Shown here one piece after another: positions 1 to 7,766 of a stretch of DNA of 22,824 nt. The notes under the pieces were generated by a model. The model searched no databases. It was not told the origin of the DNA and saw only the letters and a list, made by a program, of their open reading frames with translations. Within the stretch, counting starts at the first letter, position 1. Each line of letters starts with the position of its first letter. A program made the translations under genes and the position numbers. Origin of the DNA: JANXVY01 sp034408685 (lineage in GTDB: Bacteria; Pseudomonadota; Alphaproteobacteria; Rhizobiales; Hyphomicrobiaceae); the NCBI GenBank assembly GCA_034408685.1, contig JAWXCP010000010.1, positions 1 to 22,824 of the forward strand. Reading direction: 5' to 3'.

Positions 1-50
1 ACGCCAGCCACACGACGCCAGCCACACGACGCCAGCCACACGACGCCAGC
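1..50. repeat. 14-bp tandem array at left edge
   Basis: Three perfect copies plus 8 bp of a fourth copy of the unit ACGCCAGCCACACG (1-14, 15-28, 29-42, 43-50). It decays into looser repeats of about 15 bp, each starting CAGCAA, up to about position 90. The array starts at base 1, so its true length is unknown. Frame 1 is open from base 1 to a TGA at 103-105 that overlaps the ATG at 102, so the array may be the repetitive 3' end of an upstream gene. Confidence 0.9.
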
Positions 51-101
51 AAACACCGATCTCAGCAACACCGAGTTCAGCAACTCCGGGAAACGACGCC
101 A

Positions 102-368
102 ATGACGACGCCGCTTCAAGCCGCCGTGCGCCTTTCGGCCGCCATCTTCTTCGCGATGATCCTCACCGCCAACGCAGCGTTGGCATCCAAGTGGGACGAG
201 CGCGTGCAGAAGAACTGCCAGGACGATTATCTGAAGTACTGCTCGGCCGAACCAATCGGCAGCACGACCATGCGTCGCTGCATGGAGGCCAACGGCAAAA
301 AGCTGTCGAAGACATGCGTTAACACGCTGGTCGACGCTGGCGAAATCCCGCGCAACCTGCGGCGCTGA
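102..368 (+). CDS. Small secreted cysteine-rich-repeat protein
   Basis: An 88-residue protein with a signal peptide: a hydrophobic core at about residues 10-25 and a probable cleavage site near ANAALASK (about 25-29). The mature part carries four cysteines at 39, 47, 60 and 72 in the arrangement C-x7-C-x12-C-x11-C, with NCQDDYLKYC and MRRCMEANGKKLSKTC as anchors. This matches the short 'cysteine rich repeat' domain found in many small alphaproteobacterial periplasmic proteins. By inference the cysteines form two disulfides in the periplasm; no activity is known to me. The ribosome-binding site is weak. The ATG overlaps the TGA of a possible upstream frame. The next gene, holC, is 300 bp away, so this is probably a separate transcript. 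Confidence 0.7.
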   Translation: MTTPLQAAVRLSAAIFFAMILTANAALASKWDERVQKNCQDDYLKYCSAEPIGSTTMRRCMEANGKKLSKTCVNTLVDAGEIPRNLRR

Positions 369-668
369 TCTTGCGCCTCAGTTGAACGAGACACGACGTG
401 AATATCGGCCGACGGGAAATCGGGATCCTCTGACCGGCAACCGGGGGATCGCCCGGCCGGGAGTTCGGCGGCGCATTGCAGCGCGGCACAAACTCCCGGC
501 CCAGGATCATGGCGGCGGCCCAGAGCGAGGACGCTGCTCCTACAGGTTCCGGTGGTCGGAACATCTGCGGACCGGCATCGACGCGCAGAACGGGCGCCAG
601 CGGAAGGCAGGAGATAGACGCTGCGCAACGGAAATCAAGCCCTGTCCGCGCCGCAGTGTGAAAAATTT
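369..668. other. 300-bp intergenic stretch with nested inverted repeats
   Basis: No convincing gene: the short open frames here have no signal peptide, no recognisable family and conflict with each other. The stretch holds two adjacent hairpins. The first is GATCC (424-428) with GGATC (446-450), enclosing CCGG-caa-CCGG. The second is an exact 11-bp pair, GGCCGGGAGTT (455-465) with AACTCCCGGCC (491-501), enclosing an inner GCGC/GCGC stem. No T-run follows, so a Rho-independent terminator is unlikely. It could be a structured leader of holC or a small RNA. Confidence 0.4.
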
Positions 669-1187
669 ATGACGAGACCGCCAATGACCGATCCGTCAGC
701 CACGCCAGCCGCAGTATCTGATCAGGGACCAGCCCAGGAAACTGAGGTGCTGTTCTACCATTTGGAACGCCAGCCGCTCGAAGCCGTCATTCCAACGCTT
801 CTGGAAAAGACGCTGGAACGTGGCTGGCGCGCGGTCGTTCAAGTTGGTTTGGACGAACGGCTCGACGCGCTCGACGAAGCATTGTGGACCTATCGGCCTG
901 ATAGCTTCCTGCCGCATGGGCGGGCGAGTGACGGTCACCCCGAGCATCAGCCAATCCTGCTGACGACCGGCAATGAAACGCAGAACGGGGCCGGCGTGCG
1001 GTTTCTTGTCGAAGGTGCTGAGACGACGTCGTTCACAGGTTTCGTCCGCATCGTCATCCTGTTCGACGGCAACGACCCGGATGCGCTCCAAAAGGCGCGA
1101 TCACAATGGAAAGCAGCCAAAGCGGCAGGCGCTCCGGCAACGTATTGGCAGCAGAGCGAAACCGGCCGTTGGCAAAAGAAGGCATGA
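669..1187 (+). CDS. holC: DNA polymerase III subunit chi
   Basis: A 172-residue protein of the HolC family. Chi is the clamp-loader accessory subunit that, with psi, links the replicative polymerase to single-strand binding protein. Family features are the N-terminal EVLFYHLERQPLEAVIPTLLEKTLERGWRAVV strand-helix segment (split here across about residues 26-57), the 'LWTYRPDSFLPHG' block at about 72-84, the 'QPILLTT' strand at about 93-99, and a C-terminal half with VRIVILFDGNDPDALQKAR followed by a helix and a Tyr-Trp. The length is slightly above the usual 145-150 residues because of a 25-residue N-terminal extension. An alternative ATG at 684 lies five codons in, and neither start has a strong Shine-Dalgarno. 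The pepA gene that often precedes holC in alphaproteobacteria is absent here. Confidence 0.88.
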   Translation: MTRPPMTDPSATPAAVSDQGPAQETEVLFYHLERQPLEAVIPTLLEKTLERGWRAVVQVGLDERLDALDEALWTYRPDSFLPHGRASDGHPEHQPILLTTGNETQNGAGVRFLVEGAETTSFTGFVRIVILFDGNDPDALQKARSQWKAAKAAGAPATYWQQSETGRWQKKA

Positions 1188-1526
1188 CGGCCGCGGGACG
1201 CCATAAACGGTTCGGGGCCGACCCGGTTTTTCCGAGTTCAGCCCCGTTCACTCCCCAGACTTGGACATTTTTGTAAATCGCTCGCGCAGCCCTTACGCAG
1301 CAGCGGGCCGACCATGCGAGAGGCAACCGCCTGTGTCAAGAAACCGCTAGCCCGTTACCGACCAATTTTTGTCGTCGATCACCGCCAAATGGGCTTGACG
1401 GCGCCGATTGCGCACCGACCAACGCCCGGCCATGCCGTAGGCCGCGTCAAATCCTGATTGCCGTCCCAACGGTGCCTGAAACGTCGACTTTGACAGCCTC
1501 AAGGCGGCAGCTAGGAGCGCAAAACG
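1188..1526. other. Intergenic stretch, weak terminator-like hairpin only
   Basis: No gene recognised. Just after holC there is a nested inverted repeat, GGGGC (1214-1218) with GCCCC (1241-1245), enclosing CGG-ttttt-CCG. It could end the holC transcript, but it has no adjacent T-run; a short T-run occurs later, near 1267-1273. The rest shows no clear promoter or structured element. A good Shine-Dalgarno, AGGAG at 1513-1517, precedes the next start. Confidence 0.35.
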
Positions 1527-1790
1527 ATGGCAGCACGCAAGACACGGCCCGAGACACGGTCCACAAGCCCGTCGAAGGTCAGCACCCAACCACGCAAACT
1601 GGCTCAGCGATTGGCCGTGCTGTGCGGGCTGGCAACAATCGTCGTCGCTCTACCCCTGCTGACGCCTGCGCTCAACGGCTTGAAGCCGGGCGGTATGCCG
1701 CTTGGCTACGCCATTGTCGCGCATGGCATTCCGCTCATGCTAGCGATCTGGCTTGCCGTCATCGCTTGGACGTCCCGCAATGGCCGATGA
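1527..1790 (+). CDS. DUF4212-type small subunit of a solute symporter
   Basis: An 87-residue membrane protein with a basic N-terminus and two transmembrane helices, at about residues 28-48 and 58-80. The segment LTPALNGLKPGGMPLGYAIV, followed by a hydrophobic helix and a terminal Trp-Thr-Ser-Arg, matches the DUF4212 family. In that family a 'LAPALN...FGGFPLGFW' block joins the two helices. DUF4212 proteins are the small partners of VC_2705-type sodium:solute (acetate-like) symporters. AGGAG lies 9 bp before the ATG. The stop overlaps the start of the following large membrane protein by 11 bp, which fits translational coupling of two subunits. The family call rests on pattern memory, without an alignment. 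Confidence 0.7.
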   Translation: MAARKTRPETRSTSPSKVSTQPRKLAQRLAVLCGLATIVVALPLLTPALNGLKPGGMPLGYAIVAHGIPLMLAIWLAVIAWTSRNGR

Positions 1791-3540
1791 CCCGTCACAA
1801 CGCAGCGGCACGACCTCAGTGAGTCGAATAGTCCCGTTCGGCACCCCGTGGTCAGGAGCGGCTATTTGGGTCGCTGCTGTGACTGCGGTATTCGCGCAAG
1901 GCTTCGACGGTCTCGCCATAGCGGTCGGCATCTCAGGCGCGTTGTTCCTGACCGCGCTGTTCCAGGCGCGTCGAACGGGTCACCCGAACGCGTCGAACGC
2001 AAACAGTCCGAGGTTCACGCCTGAACTCGGCACCACATCCCGCCTCGCGCTTGCGCTCGCGCTCGCGGCCTTGATCGCGGCAGAACTGCAGATCGCCGCA
2101 ACCGGCATCGACGTCCTCTTCGCGCACAATACGCCGATAACCCCGATGCTCGCCGTGTCCGTCAGCACGTCGGCGAACGTGTCGGCCGGTTTGATCGCAG
2201 CAACATTGGCCGCCGTGATTGCGGCTGTGGCACTTGCCCTCGCCCCTCCTCGAACCACCCGAGCCATCACCATTAGCGTCGTCGCGGCCATCGTGATCGT
2301 CGTCGCCGGGTGCTTGGCGGCGGTCGTCTGGCGCGATGGCATCACCGCGCTCGTATCGCTACCAGCCGTCACCGAAATTACGAGCATCGAAGCGCGTTTG
2401 CTCGAAAAACGGCTCGCCGATCCGGCCACACTTCGCGCCCACACGGTGCCGTTCCTGAAAACCGACGCGGTCAACTTCGTCGCGCTGGCTGTCCTGATCG
2501 CTGTCGGATTGGCAGCGTTGACTGCAGCCTTCGCCGGCCCTGGCTTCACGGGGCCGATTACAACCCGATCGTCGGCAATTGTTGCGCTACTGCTTGTCGC
2601 CGCGCTGCCAGCCATCGCCAGCTCCGGCAAGCGCGACCTGATGGCAACGGTCGACAGCGGCATCACAGTAAACGCTCCGCCAGCGTGGCTGACCAGCCAA
2701 GTCGCGGCTGGTACAGTCGAATTGTGCGGAAAGCCCATTCCGCGCACCGGCAAAGTGACAGACGCCTGTGGCAAAGGCTTCGGCCGCGACGGACGCATCC
2801 GCTGGCAAGACATCTCGTTTGAGCGCGCCGGAGCGCCGTACGCCGCGATCAGTGCATCGACCCCCTCGACCGGCATCGCTGTGGCGTTGACCGGCCTCGT
2901 CCTGGCGATTGCCACGTTTGGCGCAGCCCTGGTTGGCGGAGCCCTGGTCAGCCTCGGCGCTGGCGCCATGACCTCGGCGACTTTGCCAGGCGCCAGCGGT
3001 GCCGCCCCGTCGAACGCCGACACGTCGGCCGCCCCCACGATGACACGCGCACTTGCTGTGATCCTCATAGGGTCGGCCATCGCCGCGTCCGGGCTCGCCG
3101 ACGTCGGTGCGCTTGTGGCATTGGCTGCCGGGATAGCTGCGGTTGCAATGCTCCCGCCCATGCTCGTCACCATCGTCAAACCCCGCGCCGCGCAATCAGC
3201 CAGCGCCATGCTGACGGTCTCGGCGAGCGTGATGCTCGGCGTCGTCCTCGTCGTCGTTTTGGCGCTCGCCCCGAAGCTCGTGCCATACACGGCGTTCGAG
3301 TGGAGCGGCGCGGCAAAGTCGGCGCCGCCTGCCCTAACGCGCCGCCTCACAACACTGGCGACGCAGACTGCCGCTGCGACAAGCCCGGCCCAGCGCACAG
3401 CGGCTGAGGCGCAAGCGCGCCGCATCATCGAAGACCGCATCACGTGGCTCGGGTTGAAGCCCGCAGCCTCCGGACTGATCGGCCTGATGGCCGCACTTCT
3501 GATCGGCGTTTTCGGAGTTTTGTTGAACGCACGCCGTTAA
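1780..3540 (+). CDS. Large divergent membrane protein, probable sodium:solute symporter-like subunit
   Basis: A 586-residue, strongly Ala/Val/Leu-rich protein with roughly a dozen hydrophobic segments. The ATG at 1780 (MADDPSQ) is preferred over one at 1753 because it gives the usual short overlap with the preceding gene. Its position after a DUF4212-type gene, its size and the early block 'AQGFDGLAIAVGI' (compare 'GQGFDGLALALG' in VC_2705-type symporters) suggest a member of the sodium:solute symporter group. However, the canonical sodium-site motif around 'STADGLL' is not recognisable. A non-membrane stretch at about residues 295-365 contains two Cys (VELCGKP, TDACGKG). The substrate is unknown. 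It may be a degenerate or neofunctionalised transporter. Confidence 0.5.
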   Translation: MADDPSQRSGTTSVSRIVPFGTPWSGAAIWVAAVTAVFAQGFDGLAIAVGISGALFLTALFQARRTGHPNASNANSPRFTPELGTTSRLALALALAALIAAELQIAATGIDVLFAHNTPITPMLAVSVSTSANVSAGLIAATLAAVIAAVALALAPPRTTRAITISVVAAIVIVVAGCLAAVVWRDGITALVSLPAVTEITSIEARLLEKRLADPATLRAHTVPFLKTDAVNFVALAVLIAVGLAALTAAFAGPGFTGPITTRSSAIVALLLVAALPAIASSGKRDLMATVDSGITVNAPPAWLTSQVAAGTVELCGKPIPRTGKVTDACGKGFGRDGRIRWQDISFERAGAPYAAISASTPSTGIAVALTGLVLAIATFGAALVGGALVSLGAGAMTSATLPGASGAAPSNADTSAAPTMTRALAVILIGSAIAASGLADVGALVALAAGIAAVAMLPPMLVTIVKPRAAQSASAMLTVSASVMLGVVLVVVLALAPKLVPYTAFEWSGAAKSAPPALTRRLTTLATQTAAATSPAQRTAAEAQARRIIEDRITWLGLKPAASGLIGLMAALLIGVFGVLLNARR

Positions 3541-3544
3541 TCAT

Positions 3545-3566
3545 ATCGAAAGCTTAAGGTTTCGAT
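3545..3566. terminator. Possible terminator hairpin after the symporter-like gene
   Basis: ATCGAAA (3545-3551) pairs exactly with TTTCGAT (3560-3566) across an 8-bp loop, starting 5 bp after the stop codon. There is no T-run on the plus strand, so termination is uncertain. It could instead be an operator for the next gene. Confidence 0.3.
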
Positions 3567-3661
3567 CTCGTTAAAACTCGTGCCACGAATGCTGGCCGCG
3601 CTCCTTACGAGGGTTTTGTCGCGTGGCACGTTTTACGTCGGCATTAGAGTGGAGTCCGTCC

Positions 3662-4258
3662 ATGCCATGTTTGAAATCGGCGCTGAAGCGCGCAATGCGA
3701 TCATTCGGCCTAGCCATTTGTCTGGTCCTGTTTGCTGCCCCGGTCCAGATCACGTCCGCCAACGCCGACACCATACCATTCTGGGAAGAGCAGCCGAGTT
3801 TGACCGGTAAGGCGCCGCGCGCCGCCAAGCGATTGCGTGCAGCAGCAGCGTCCGAAGCCGGTGCGGCTCGGCCGACGAAACGCCGAGCCAAGCGTTAGGC
3901 TTCGCGCGGCCCCATCGAGGACTATGACGTCCGGCCAAGGCGCAGCCTGTCGGGTGGCGTTTCCTGGAACGCGCCGAGTGGCTGCCTCAACGGCACACTT
4001 CGTTCCGTGGTTGCCGATATTGCCTCGAGTTTCGGTAGCGTCCGCGTCAACTCGACGTGCCGCAGCCACAGCCGCAACGCCCGCGTTGGTGGGGCACGTC
4101 GGTCCCATCACCTGACAGGCGATGCGGTCGACTTCCGTGTCTCGGGCAACGTTCGCGGCGCGCTGGCCTATCTCCGCAGTCACGGCTCGATCGGCGGCGT
4201 CAAGCATTATGGCGGGGGGCTGATCCACGCCGACACTGGACCAAGGCGCAGATGGTGA
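3662..4258 (+). pseudogene. Secreted M15-type (YcbK/DUF882-like) peptidase interrupted by an in-frame amber codon
   Basis: Reading frame 2 from the ATG at 3662 encodes a signal peptide (KSALKRAMRS, then a hydrophobic core, cleavage near TSANA-D) and a basic Ala/Arg linker. It stops at TAG 3896-3898. The same frame then continues without a shift to TGA 4256-4258 and encodes a complete Peptidase_M15-like zinc domain: STCRSHSRNARVGG, SHHLTGDAVDFRV (His and Asp metal ligands), GGVKHYGGG and the last ligand in IHADTGP. Homologues in Rhizobiales are single secreted proteins acting on peptidoglycan stem peptides. GGAG lies 7 bp before the 3662 ATG; a GTG at 3623 and an ATG at 3695 are alternatives. 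The loss looks recent, because everything downstream is intact. Amber readthrough or a sequencing error (CAG to TAG) are the other possibilities. Confidence 0.72.
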
Positions 4259-4293
4259 TGCGCGAACTGGGACGGCTCACCGCGCGGCTCACA

Positions 4294-4317
4294 GGCCACC
4301 ACGCATCGCCGGTGGCC
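4294..4317. terminator. Hairpin between convergent genes
   Basis: GGCCACC (4294-4300) pairs exactly with GGTGGCC (4311-4317) across a 10-bp loop. It sits in the 62-bp gap between the peptidase reading frame (plus) and the AsmA-family gene (minus), where a shared terminator is expected. There is no T-run on either side, so a Rho-independent mechanism is not assured. Confidence 0.4.
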
Positions 4318-4320
4318 AGA

Positions 4321-6384
4321 TTACGGTACCGCCGTTATTGCCAACGCGTCAGGCCGGCCCTTCATGGTCACGACACTGCGGTCGGTTCGGAGCGGATCGG
4401 GCCGCGAACCGTCTGGCCGCGAAGGCAAGATCGGCCCGGCAGTGAGGGCCATGTCGATACCGTTGGTCACGAGATCGAAGGTCCCCTTTAGGCTGACGAA
4501 CTCGTCGCCAGCCGTGACATCGACCTTGTCGGCAATGACGAGACCGCTGTTGAGCTTTGCGCCCAGCGTAACAGGCGCCACCGTCAGGCCCGCGCCGCAC
4601 ACGTCCCCAGCGGTCCGGTCGCCAACGGGCCGAGTTGGTTTGGCAGCAAGCGCCAGCGAGCGGTGATTGCACGCGATCACACCGCCTTCGGGCATGGCGA
4701 CGTCGACCTTGCCAGCCATGCGGCTCAAAAGGTCGATCCCCGATGTCCCGCTGGATGTCAGATTGAACACCACCTTGCCTTTGGCGCGAGCGAGTGCCAC
4801 GCCCGCCAAAACTTGCGAAACCAGCGAGAGGTCGGCGTCTTCCAGGCGCCCGCGCAGCACGTAGTTCGGGTAGGATGCCGACCCGCTGCTACCGAATTCG
4901 AACACCGCCCGCGCTCCGCCGTCGAGCAGCATTTCAGCGACGTTGAAAACCAGTTGTCCGGCCTGGATCGTCAAGCTCGCCGCGCTCTGGCCTGCTTCGA
5001 ACGATCCGATCTGAACTTGCTCTGCCGACAACCGGAGGTCGGCGTCGACGTGACCGAGCATCGGCCAGCGAACGTCTGGAGCTGCGGCCAGCGCTGCCAA
5101 AATCGTTCGAGGCATTGGCGGTGGCTGGGATGGCGCGGGCGGCTTGACCGCCTGCGATATCTCCCTCGCCACAGGGCCGGCAGTCTGTGAGGCATCCAAA
5201 GCCTGAGCAACAGCCGCAGCCGTCGTCACCGTTCCGTTTGTTGCCAGTCCCGCAGCCGCAGCCGTCGCCGACACAATGGGCGCCGCAGTAAAATAGGGCC
5301 GCAGATCGAATGCACCGAACGCCAGTGTACCTGCGATCTTTGCGCGTTCGGGATCGAGCGTCAGGGACAGCGACCCGGTCGCCTCGTTGCCGTCGAGCCG
5401 ATAACGACCCCGCGTCATATCGAGCGTCGGGCCGCTCCAATCGAGCGTCCCTCGGGCAACGAAATCTCTAAAGCCCGCACCACTTGGCCACATGTGCCCG
5501 AAAGATCGGGCCAGCGCCCGAACGTTTGGCACCGAAAGTTCGACGTTTGCCGCAGACAGCGCCACGCCGCGCGCAAGGTCGAGTTGCCCATCGATCACGG
5601 CTTGGAACAAGCTGCTCTCGACCTTGCCCTTGATCGGCACGCGCGACGACCACCGGCGTTCGACCCGCGCGCCAACAACCAGGTCGAAACGGACCAATTC
5701 TCCGTGAAACAGGGTGCTGCCTTTGAGGGTGGCGACCGTCCTGCGCTTGATGCCGATCTCGGCTTCGAAGCCCGTCAGCGTGAACGATCGCCCACCTCCA
5801 AGACCGAATACGATGACGCCGTCGCGCACCACGAGCGTTTCAAAATCACCGCCTAGCAGCGCCGCGACCAATGGCGATGGGTCGGAGCCAAAACGTCCGA
5901 TCGCGTCGAGCAACCCAGCCAAATCTGGATCGGCCGCTTTGGAGTCGCCGCCGGACATGTCGATGACGAACACGGGTGAACGCAGTGCCATTCGGGCACT
6001 TCCGCCCTTGACCAGGGCCGCCAGAGCCTCGCCGGTGCGCGCCCTGCCGGTCATGGATGGCGGTAGCGACACGGTTCCAGAGGTCAATTTGACGTTCGGC
6101 CGTTCGAGGATCACGGCCGTCTGGTTAATCAAAATGGTATCTTCTGACGGCCGCAGCACGTGCGCTGGCCGGAAGATGCTGTCGTCGAGCAACAGCGGCG
6201 CGAACAGGACCAGCCCAACGCAGGCGAGCAATACGGCCGAACGCACGGGGCGGGTGAAAATACGCCGACGGAGGCCAGCCGTGCGGCGGCCAGCAACCAC
6301 GTGAAGCGCCTTCATCCGTCGCATCCGTCGTCTGGACGGCGGGATGGTCCGGTCGCTGTAATTCAGATCGATTTCGCGCTCCAC
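4321..6384 (-). CDS. AsmA-family envelope protein
   Basis: A 687-residue protein with a basic N-terminus, one transmembrane helix at about residues 47-66 (AVLLACVGLVLFAPLLL), and then a long periplasmic region rich in beta-strand repeats. A Pro/Ala linker (KPPAPSQPPPMPR) lies at about 415-430. The last 200 residues have the pattern of the AsmA C-terminal domain: 'LRLSAEQVQIGSFEAGQSAA', a 'GKVVFNLTSSGTSGIDLLSRMAGKVDVAMPEG' stretch and a final 'KLNSGLVIADKVDV..GDEFVSLKGTFDL' block. AsmA-family proteins are inner-membrane-anchored periplasmic proteins implicated in phospholipid transport to, and homeostasis of, the outer membrane. Start is a GTG at 6384 with a weak AAGG upstream; two internal ATGs are alternatives. 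It is transcribed divergently from the gene at 6662. Confidence 0.8.
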   Translation of the reverse strand: MEREIDLNYSDRTIPPSRRRMRRMKALHVVAGRRTAGLRRRIFTRPVRSAVLLACVGLVLFAPLLLDDSIFRPAHVLRPSEDTILINQTAVILERPNVKLTSGTVSLPPSMTGRARTGEALAALVKGGSARMALRSPVFVIDMSGGDSKAADPDLAGLLDAIGRFGSDPSPLVAALLGGDFETLVVRDGVIVFGLGGGRSFTLTGFEAEIGIKRRTVATLKGSTLFHGELVRFDLVVGARVERRWSSRVPIKGKVESSLFQAVIDGQLDLARGVALSAANVELSVPNVRALARSFGHMWPSGAGFRDFVARGTLDWSGPTLDMTRGRYRLDGNEATGSLSLTLDPERAKIAGTLAFGAFDLRPYFTAAPIVSATAAAAGLATNGTVTTAAAVAQALDASQTAGPVAREISQAVKPPAPSQPPPMPRTILAALAAAPDVRWPMLGHVDADLRLSAEQVQIGSFEAGQSAASLTIQAGQLVFNVAEMLLDGGARAVFEFGSSGSASYPNYVLRGRLEDADLSLVSQVLAGVALARAKGKVVFNLTSSGTSGIDLLSRMAGKVDVAMPEGGVIACNHRSLALAAKPTRPVGDRTAGDVCGAGLTVAPVTLGAKLNSGLVIADKVDVTAGDEFVSLKGTFDLVTNGIDMALTAGPILPSRPDGSRPDPLRTDRSVVTMKGRPDALAITAVP

Positions 6385-6449
6385 ACCGTTGACCTTTTAG
6401 AATTTCGGTCGCGCACTTCGACTGCTGGTCTGTCCCGGACACGTGATTC

Positions 6450-6467
6450 CTGTCGGGCATCCGACAG
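6450..6467. promoter_or_regulatory. Perfect inverted repeat in a divergent promoter region
   Basis: CTGTCGG-gcat-CCGACAG is an exact 7-bp dyad within the 277-bp gap between the divergent AsmA and aspartoacylase-family genes. A shorter palindrome, GTCCCGGAC, lies at about 6432-6440. No regulator gene is adjacent. It may be an operator or a hairpin in a 5' leader. Confidence 0.35.
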
Positions 6468-6661
6468 CGTTCGTAAACCCACAAAACACATATCCCACTG
6501 CAGATCATACGGGATAGTGCTAGCGCATTTAACCTCCGTCCAGCGTCGTGAACGTCGTTGCTGGAGGCGGTTTCTAGACGCCGTTCAAGATTCGTACGCT
6601 TGCCAGTAGCACCATGCTGGTCGATTGGTGGACACACAATCTGCACAACGGACACGTGAGT

Positions 6662-7753
6662 ATGCCCCAAGACTTGGTGACGAGACCGCACGGCGAAGCT
6701 TTGAGACAACCGCTCGTCATCGGCGGCATGTCGATCGCTCCGGGCGAGAAGCGCCTGATCGACTTACCCGTGTCGCGACTGTCCAACCATACGCCGGTCT
6801 CACTTCCCGTCCAGGTCCTCCACGGTTCCCGCCCCGGTCCGACGATGTTCATCACGGCGGCCATTCACGGCGATGAATTGAACGGTGTCGAGATCATCCG
6901 CCGCGTCCTCAGGCTATTATCTCCCGGCAATCTCGCCGGCACCTTGTTGTGCGTGCCGATCGTGAACGCCTACGGTTTCATCGGCCGCTCGCGGTACCTG
7001 CCTGACCGCCGCGATCTCAACCGTTCGTTCCCCGGCTCTGCGAACGGTTCGCTGGCCGGACGTATCGCCAACCTGCTGCTCACCGAGGTCGTGCAGCGCT
7101 CGCAGCTTGGCATCGACCTGCACACTGCAGCCATTCACCGCGTCAACCTCCCCCAGATCCGCTGCGAATACGTCAAACATGAAAGGCTCAGGCAGCTGAG
7201 CGCCGCGTTTGGTGCACCGGTCGTCGTCGACAGCCCGGAACGCTCGGGTTCGCTGCGCAAGTCAGCTGCCGAAATGGGCGTCGATGTCCTCGTCTACGAG
7301 GGTGGCGAGGGCCTGCGTTTTGACGATTTCGCAATCGAGGCCGGTGTCAACGGTATCGCCGGTGTCATGCTCGATATCGGTATGTTGGAGCTTCCCGACG
7401 GCGGTGAGCCGTTGCCGAAGTCCCCCGGCTCGGGGCCGTTCTTCGCCAATGCCTCGAAATGGGTACGCGCGCCAGAAGGCGGCATTTTGCGCACAACGAA
7501 GCGCATTGGTGCCGCCGTTTGCGAAGGCGAGGTCATCGGCCACATCGCCAATCCCTACGAGGACGTGGATGTCGCCGTGCACGCGCCGCGCCGAGGCATC
7601 CTGATCGGCCGCACGACCCTGCCGATCGTCAATCTCGGCGACGCGCTATTCCATATTGCGTGGTCGGCCGAACACGAGACGCGATCGGCCCGTGACGCGC
7701 CAAAGTCGCAAGAGGCCGCCGAGCCGATCATGGACGAAGACGAAATTCTCTAA
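6662..7753 (+). CDS. Succinylglutamate desuccinylase/aspartoacylase-family zinc hydrolase
   Basis: A 363-residue protein of the AstE/AspA family (M14-like zinc carboxypeptidase fold). These enzymes hydrolyse N-acyl amide bonds of small acylated amino acids or similar substrates. Metal ligands are seen in IHGDELNGVEI (His about 69, Glu about 72) and IDLHTAA (His about 154), with the substrate-binding RDLNRSFPG at about 117-125. The C-terminal third is the beta-barrel-like lid (APEGGILRTTKRIGAAV..GEVIGHIANP). The ATG at 6662 is chosen because GTGAG precedes it; an upstream in-frame ATG at 6614 adds 16 implausible residues. There is no arginine-succinyltransferase (ast) operon here, so the substrate is unknown. 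It lies 13 bp before the next gene and probably forms an operon with it. Confidence 0.85.
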   Translation: MPQDLVTRPHGEALRQPLVIGGMSIAPGEKRLIDLPVSRLSNHTPVSLPVQVLHGSRPGPTMFITAAIHGDELNGVEIIRRVLRLLSPGNLAGTLLCVPIVNAYGFIGRSRYLPDRRDLNRSFPGSANGSLAGRIANLLLTEVVQRSQLGIDLHTAAIHRVNLPQIRCEYVKHERLRQLSAAFGAPVVVDSPERSGSLRKSAAEMGVDVLVYEGGEGLRFDDFAIEAGVNGIAGVMLDIGMLELPDGGEPLPKSPGSGPFFANASKWVRAPEGGILRTTKRIGAAVCEGEVIGHIANPYEDVDVAVHAPRRGILIGRTTLPIVNLGDALFHIAWSAEHETRSARDAPKSQEAAEPIMDEDEIL

Positions 7754-7766
7754 GGGAGCGCTGCGT

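Noticed and set aside
1..50. CRISPR-like short repeats
   Set aside because: The units are contiguous with no spacers, so this is a simple tandem array; the same applies to 22756-22824.
382..672. Short open frames before holC
   Set aside because: Several overlap in different frames, are Arg-rich, lack ribosome-binding sites and recognisable domains, and cross the hairpin region.
1980..3443. Long minus-strand open frame of 487 codons
   Set aside because: It is antisense to the symporter-like gene. Its Ala/Thr/Ser-rich composition is what GC-rich membrane-protein codons give on the opposite strand, and no motif was found.
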